NCBI GenBank assembly: GCA_030740295.1
Contig: JASLXP010000346.1
Location: 1-16,024 of the forward strand
Length of the DNA: 16,024 nt
Direction: 5' to 3'
Source of the DNA: Planctomycetota bacterium
GTDB taxonomy: Bacteria; Planctomycetota; PUPC01; JACPCR01
Shown here: positions 12,943 through 16,024 of the stretch, in pieces
Layout: each line of letters starts with the position of its first letter
Position numbering within the stretch: the first letter of the stretch is position 1
Notes under the pieces: model-generated
Told to the model about the DNA's origin: nothing
Databases searched by the model: none
What the model saw: the letters and a program-made list of their open reading frames with translations, nothing else
Made by a program: the position numbers and the translations under genes

Positions 12943-13425
12943 ATGACACCGTTCAGGGTCGGCATTGGCAACGATATCCATCGTTTGGCAGAGGGTCTTC
13001 CCCTCTTTCTGGGCGGAGTGGAGATCGAGCATTCGAGTGGCGCTGATGCCCACTCTGATGGGGATGTCATCCTGCACGCGACAGTGGATGCGCTGCTGGG
13101 CGCGGCCGGGCTCGGGGATATCGGTGAGCTTTTTCCAGATGATGACCCGGCATACAAAGACATAGCCAGTAAAGTCTTCGTTGAACGGGCACTCGAGCTG
13201 CTCACAGAACGCGGATACTCGCTGGTAAATATCGACACAATCATTATGGCGCAGGCCCCAAAGTTGAGGCCGCACAAGCCGGCCATCCGTGAACGCATGT
13301 CCGAATTGCTTCAAATCCCCATCGAGCAGGTGAATGTAAAGGCAAAAACAGGCGAACGAATCGGCCCAATCGGCAACGAGAAGGCCATCGCCGCAGAAGT
13401 TGTCGTTCTCATTGAAAAGGTCTAA
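12943..13425 (+). CDS. ispF: 2-C-methyl-D-erythritol 2,4-cyclodiphosphate synthase
   Basis: Predicted to convert CDP-methylerythritol 2-phosphate to methylerythritol cyclodiphosphate with release of CMP in the non-mevalonate (MEP) isoprenoid pathway; the family is a cytosolic zinc-dependent trimer. The 160-residue product has normal length. Metal ligands are Asp11 and His13 in GIGNDIHRL and His45 in ILHATVDALLGA. DIGELFPDDDP follows at 59-69, and the CMP-site segment VNVKAKTGERIG is near 124-135 (more often KATTxExxG). The ATG at 12943 opens the conserved FRVGIGNDIHRL segment, but no ribosome-binding site is evident. cysS follows 18 bp downstream in the same direction, so they are likely cotranscribed. 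IspD, the usual partner, is not in the window. Confidence 0.97.
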   Translation: MTPFRVGIGNDIHRLAEGLPLFLGGVEIEHSSGADAHSDGDVILHATVDALLGAAGLGDIGELFPDDDPAYKDIASKVFVERALELLTERGYSLVNIDTIIMAQAPKLRPHKPAIRERMSELLQIPIEQVNVKAKTGERIGPIGNEKAIAAEVVVLIEKV

Positions 13426-13443
13426 CCACGAACACAAAACATC

Positions 13444-14847
13444 ATGGCAATCCAGTTCTACAACACCCTGACGAACCAGAAGGAAGACTTCGAGTCCATC
13501 GAGCCCGGCAAGGTAAAGATGTACAACTGCGGCCCGACGGTCTACAGCTTTGCTCACATTGGCAACTTCAGAGCCTACGTTTTCGCGGACATCCTGCGGC
13601 GCTACCTCGAATACAAGGGCCTCGAGGTTGAACAGGTCATGAACATCACCGATGTCGGACACCTCACGGACGACGCGGATGAGGGTGAAGACAAGATGGT
13701 TGCGGCTGCAGGACGGGAAGGCAAAGACCCCTGGCAGATCGCTGATTTCTATTCTGACGCTTTCTTCGAGGACTCCGAGCGGCTCAAGATCCAGCGAGCC
13801 ATGGTCTACCCCAAGGCCACCGACCACGTGGAGCAGATGATCCGCATGATCGAGACCCTGATGGAAAAAGGCGTGGCCTACACGTCTAACAACTGTGTGT
13901 ATTACGACATCGGCCAGTTCCCCGAGTACGGTTCGCTCTCCGGCAATTCTCTCGAAGCGCTCCAGGCAGGGGCACGCATAGAAGTGAACCCAGACAAGCG
14001 GAACCCCCTCGATTTCGCGCTCTGGATCACGGACGAAAGCCATCTCATGAAGTGGGACAGCCCCTGGGGCATCGGCTACCCGGGTTGGCACATCGAATGT
14101 TCCGCCATGTCCATGAGCCACCTGGCCGAATCCATCGACATCCACACCGGCGGCGAAGACAACATATTCCCCCACCACGAATGCGAGATTGCGCAGTCCG
14201 AGGGCGCCACCGGAAAGCAGTTCGTCAAGTACTGGATGCACGCCCGCTACCTGCTGGTCGATGGCGGGAAAATGTCCAAATCCAAAGGTAATTTTTACAC
14301 CCTTCGCGACCTCCTGGACAAAGGCTACGATGCGGAGGCCGTCCGATACGAGCTCCTCAGCACGCACTACCGGCAGCAGTTGAATTTCACCCTGAATGGC
14401 ATCGAAGCCGCGGGCAGATCCGTCACTCGCCTCCGCGATTTCTTGCGCAGCCTCGATGACGCATCCGCTCCGGAAGACAACCCGGAGGTCAAACCCCTGA
14501 CCGATAAAATGCTGGCTGATTTCGAGGCGGCAATGGATGACGACCTCAACATCTCACTCGCTCTGGCCTCCATCTTCGATTTCGTTCGCGACATCAACCG
14601 CGTTGAAATCAGCCCCGCGGACGCCTCAATAGTCCGAGACGCGATAAAGAAGATCGACCACGTCATCGCAGTGATCGCGGTCGAAGAAGAGCTCCTCGAT
14701 GAAGAGATCGAACGTCTGCTGGAAGAGCGCGTCCAGGCCAGAAAAGACAAAAACTTCGCCCGCTCCGATGAGATCCGAGACTCCCTCAAAGACCAGGGCA
14801 TCATCCTCGAAGACACGCCGCAGGGGACGAGGTGGAAGAGGGGATAG
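13444..14847 (+). CDS. cysS: Cysteinyl-tRNA synthetase
   Basis: Predicted class I aminoacyl-tRNA synthetase charging tRNA(Cys), 467 residues, full length. Visible are [17 protein letters not shown] (Cys29; HIGH box as HIGN at 38-41, a variant known in one branch of CysRS), [10 protein letters not shown] (Cys219), [12 protein letters not shown] (His244, Glu248, completing the zinc site with Cys29 and Cys219) and KMSKS at 276-280. The C-terminal DALR-type anticodon-binding region extends to the end and includes [15 protein letters not shown], a common CysRS tail. The ATG at 13444 fits the family start (IQFYNTLT). It follows ispF by 18 bp; the ispF-cysS pair occurs in various bacteria. The opposite strand carries a long open frame that is only a shadow of this gene. 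Confidence 0.97.
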   Translation: MAIQFYNTLTNQKEDFESIEPGKVKMYNCGPTVYSFAHIGNFRAYVFADILRRYLEYKGLEVEQVMNITDVGHLTDDADEGEDKMVAAAGREGKDPWQIADFYSDAFFEDSERLKIQRAMVYPKATDHVEQMIRMIETLMEKGVAYTSNNCVYYDIGQFPEYGSLSGNSLEALQAGARIEVNPDKRNPLDFALWITDESHLMKWDSPWGIGYPGWHIECSAMSMSHLAESIDIHTGGEDNIFPHHECEIAQSEGATGKQFVKYWMHARYLLVDGGKMSKSKGNFYTLRDLLDKGYDAEAVRYELLSTHYRQQLNFTLNGIEAAGRSVTRLRDFLRSLDDASAPEDNPEVKPLTDKMLADFEAAMDDDLNISLALASIFDFVRDINRVEISPADASIVRDAIKKIDHVIAVIAVEEELLDEEIERLLEERVQARKDKNFARSDEIRDSLKDQGIILEDTPQGTRWKRG

Positions 14848-14887
14848 TTCGTGGGCCTGCATTGCCCAGAAAAATCTCTGGAGTGAA

Positions 14888-15679
14888 TCAGTCTCCCTTC
14901 AGCACCGGCAGGAAATCCCAGCTCGCGAAATCCTCAACAAACGCGCAAACCTCCTGCACGATGGCGTTGACCAGCGATTCGCCCTTTTCGGCTGTGGCCT
15001 GTTCAGGCTGACCGAGCGCGCCTGTTGGTGATTCCCGACAAAATCGGCTGGCGAATCCGACCCGCCCCAGATTCTCGGAGCTGAAGAACGGCGTATCGAT
15101 CACCGGCGGATGGCCCCGGGCCTGATCCATGTGTACCAGGTCTCCACGGAAATGAAGCATCATTGATGTCTCATACTCGGCCGCGTGAGACAGTTGCTGT
15201 GATGCCATGCCGTGCTGCTCGGCACCCATCACCGGCTTGGCTATCAGCCAATACGAGGCGATGGTGACCAGGGCCTCATCACAATCCGGACACGAATTCA
15301 CCATCTCCGTTACCGCATTCCCGCCGGGAGTGAGATTGCCGCCGTGTCCGTTGAGAAAAAAGATGCGCCTGAAGCCGGCCCGCACGAAGCTGCGCAGCAT
15401 GTTCTTGATCATTTCACCGTAGACCGAGTTCGTTACTGTGACCGTCCCGGGAAAGTCCAGGTGATGATCGGATGCGCCAAGCCAGAGGGTCGGCGTCAAT
15501 GCAATCTTGTCGCCGAGCTGTTCGTGCACCCCTTCCGCGATACCGGTTACGAGATAGGTATCCGTCAGCAGGGGCAGGTGGTGGCCGTGCTGTTCGAGCG
15601 AAGCAATAGGGCAGACAACAATGGTGTTTTCCTTGTCAACGTCTCTGATATCGATCCAGCGCTGATCTCCGTAAAGCAT
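14888..15679 (-). CDS. Creatininase-family metal-dependent hydrolase (copy 2)
   Basis: A 263-residue creatininase-fold protein. Its metal-site segments are closer to the family consensus than in the copy at 8841-9623: PIASLEQHGHHLPLLTD (Glu29, His31, Asp40), NGHGGN (110-115) and SHAAEYETS (His165, Glu168). ATAEKGESL near the C-terminus is shared with copy 1. The ATG at 15679 follows GGAG (minus strand, complement of 15688-15691) at 8-base spacing, and a candidate promoter with a perfect TTGACA lies at 15725-15753. It is divergent from an IolC-like kinase gene and convergent with cysS (40 bp gap with no clear terminator). Family members open cyclic amides and related rings; given the IolC-like neighbour a carbohydrate or cyclitol-derived substrate is conceivable, but this is inference. 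Confidence 0.92.
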   Translation of the reverse strand: MLYGDQRWIDIRDVDKENTIVVCPIASLEQHGHHLPLLTDTYLVTGIAEGVHEQLGDKIALTPTLWLGASDHHLDFPGTVTVTNSVYGEMIKNMLRSFVRAGFRRIFFLNGHGGNLTPGGNAVTEMVNSCPDCDEALVTIASYWLIAKPVMGAEQHGMASQQLSHAAEYETSMMLHFRGDLVHMDQARGHPPVIDTPFFSSENLGRVGFASRFCRESPTGALGQPEQATAEKGESLVNAIVQEVCAFVEDFASWDFLPVLKGD

Positions 15680-15724
15680 GTCAAGAGCTCCGATGCAGAA
15701 ATATGAGGTGAGATGAAGGAGCGG

Positions 15725-15753
15725 ATTCTGTGGTCGATGTGCTCGACTGTCAA
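15725..15753 (-). promoter_or_regulatory. Candidate sigma-70 promoter for creatininase copy 2
   Basis: On the minus strand a perfect TTGACA (15748-15753), a 17-bp spacer and CAGAAT (15725-15730, four of six bases). The start would be near 15718, about 39 bases before the ATG at 15679. The same 104-bp gap must also serve the divergent kinase gene; CGGATTC occurs twice in it (15722-15728, 15762-15768), 40 bp apart. Confidence 0.5.
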
Positions 15754-15783
15754 TGATGCTCCGGATTCCTTCTTAAAGACGGG

Positions 15784-16024
15784 ATGACTGGATTCCTCTT
15801 AGCTCGTGAGTACCTTGGCCCTCTTCTGAATCCAGAGAAACCAGGCTTGTCCCAATACACCTTCCCATACGATCCCGATCGCCCCCTTGACATCATCAGC
15901 ATGGGCCGGGTGGCCGTTGATTTCTACGCCGAACAGATCGGCAGCCCTCTCGAAGACGCGCAGAGCTTCCGTATGTATCTCGGTGGATGCCCGGCCAATA
16001 TTTCCGTGGCTTGCGCACGGCTCG
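15784..16024 (+). CDS. PfkB-family sugar kinase, IolC-like, cut by the window edge
   Basis: Only the first 80 or so codons are present and the frame runs off the right edge. The segment LDIISMGRVAVDFYAEQIG followed by SPLEDAQSF and YLGGCPANISVACARL is the N-terminus of PfkB/ribokinase-family kinases. It is closest to IolC, 5-dehydro-2-deoxygluconokinase of inositol catabolism, which has the same GRxxVDxYxxQIGxxLED pattern. The ATP-site and catalytic GAGD motif lie beyond the window, so substrate and integrity cannot be checked. The ATG at 15784 is the first in frame after a stop at 15754 and gives about 34 extra residues before the domain. A TTG at 15847 would give a more usual start. Neither has a convincing ribosome-binding site. 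Confidence 0.8.
   Translation, partial: MTGFLLAREYLGPLLNPEKPGLSQYTFPYDPDRPLDIISMGRVAVDFYAEQIGSPLEDAQSFRMYLGGCPANISVACARL

Noticed and set aside
12901..14367. A 488-codon open frame on the minus strand opposite ispF and cysS
   Set aside because: It lies antisense to two unmistakable housekeeping genes with intact motifs, and its translation shows no family motif. It is open because of codon bias in the true frame.

Overview
The window reads as chromosomal DNA of a Gram-negative-type bacterium of medium GC content, with housekeeping genes mixed with signalling and small-molecule enzymes. Two FHA-GAF regulators, a solo B3/B4 tRNA-synthetase domain, creatininase-family paralogues, a short four-cysteine zinc-ribbon protein and a long dispersed-type palindrome recall the PVC group or nearby uncultured phyla (Lentisphaerae, Hydrogenedentes, Sumerlaeota type). 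This is an impression from gene content; no rRNA or tRNA gene is present to settle it. I see no CRISPR array, transposase, phage gene or integrase.

Left part (1-3000): a possible tail of an upstream gene, then ndk (nucleotide metabolism), a REP-like hairpin, hemB (zinc-type porphobilinogen synthase) and an Mrp/ApbC Fe-S carrier ATPase, all on the plus strand. A secreted six-cysteine protein of unknown role (3078-3713) faces mrp on the minus strand.

Middle (3958-7070): an FHA-GAF-PP2C/SpoIIE-type phosphatase, followed closely by a solo B3/B4 domain protein and a class I methyltransferase. Then 7179-9623 is a tight three-gene unit: ADP-ribosylglycohydrolase family protein, HAD hydrolase lacking the usual second aspartate, and a creatininase-family metallohydrolase. 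It abuts, stop codon to stop codon, a minus-strand FHA-GAF-HD-GYP protein (predicted cyclic-di-GMP phosphodiesterase). The two FHA-GAF proteins share an N-terminal architecture but carry different effectors.

Right part (11211-16024): a PmtA-like methyltransferase diverges from the HD-GYP gene and ends at a strong bidirectional terminator shared with a 66-residue zinc-ribbon gene. Beyond that is a regulatory-looking gap with a perfect CRP/FNR-like palindrome, a possible 66-residue basic protein, then ispF-cysS (isoprenoid precursor synthesis and cysteinyl-tRNA synthetase). A second creatininase-family gene is divergent from the truncated start of an IolC-like PfkB sugar kinase at the right edge.

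The best candidates for undescribed biology are the ADP-ribosylglycohydrolase/HAD/creatininase unit, the matched pair of FHA-GAF regulators, the secreted CPxC protein, and the palindrome-rich gap at 12446-12942. None of these is proven from the sequence alone.
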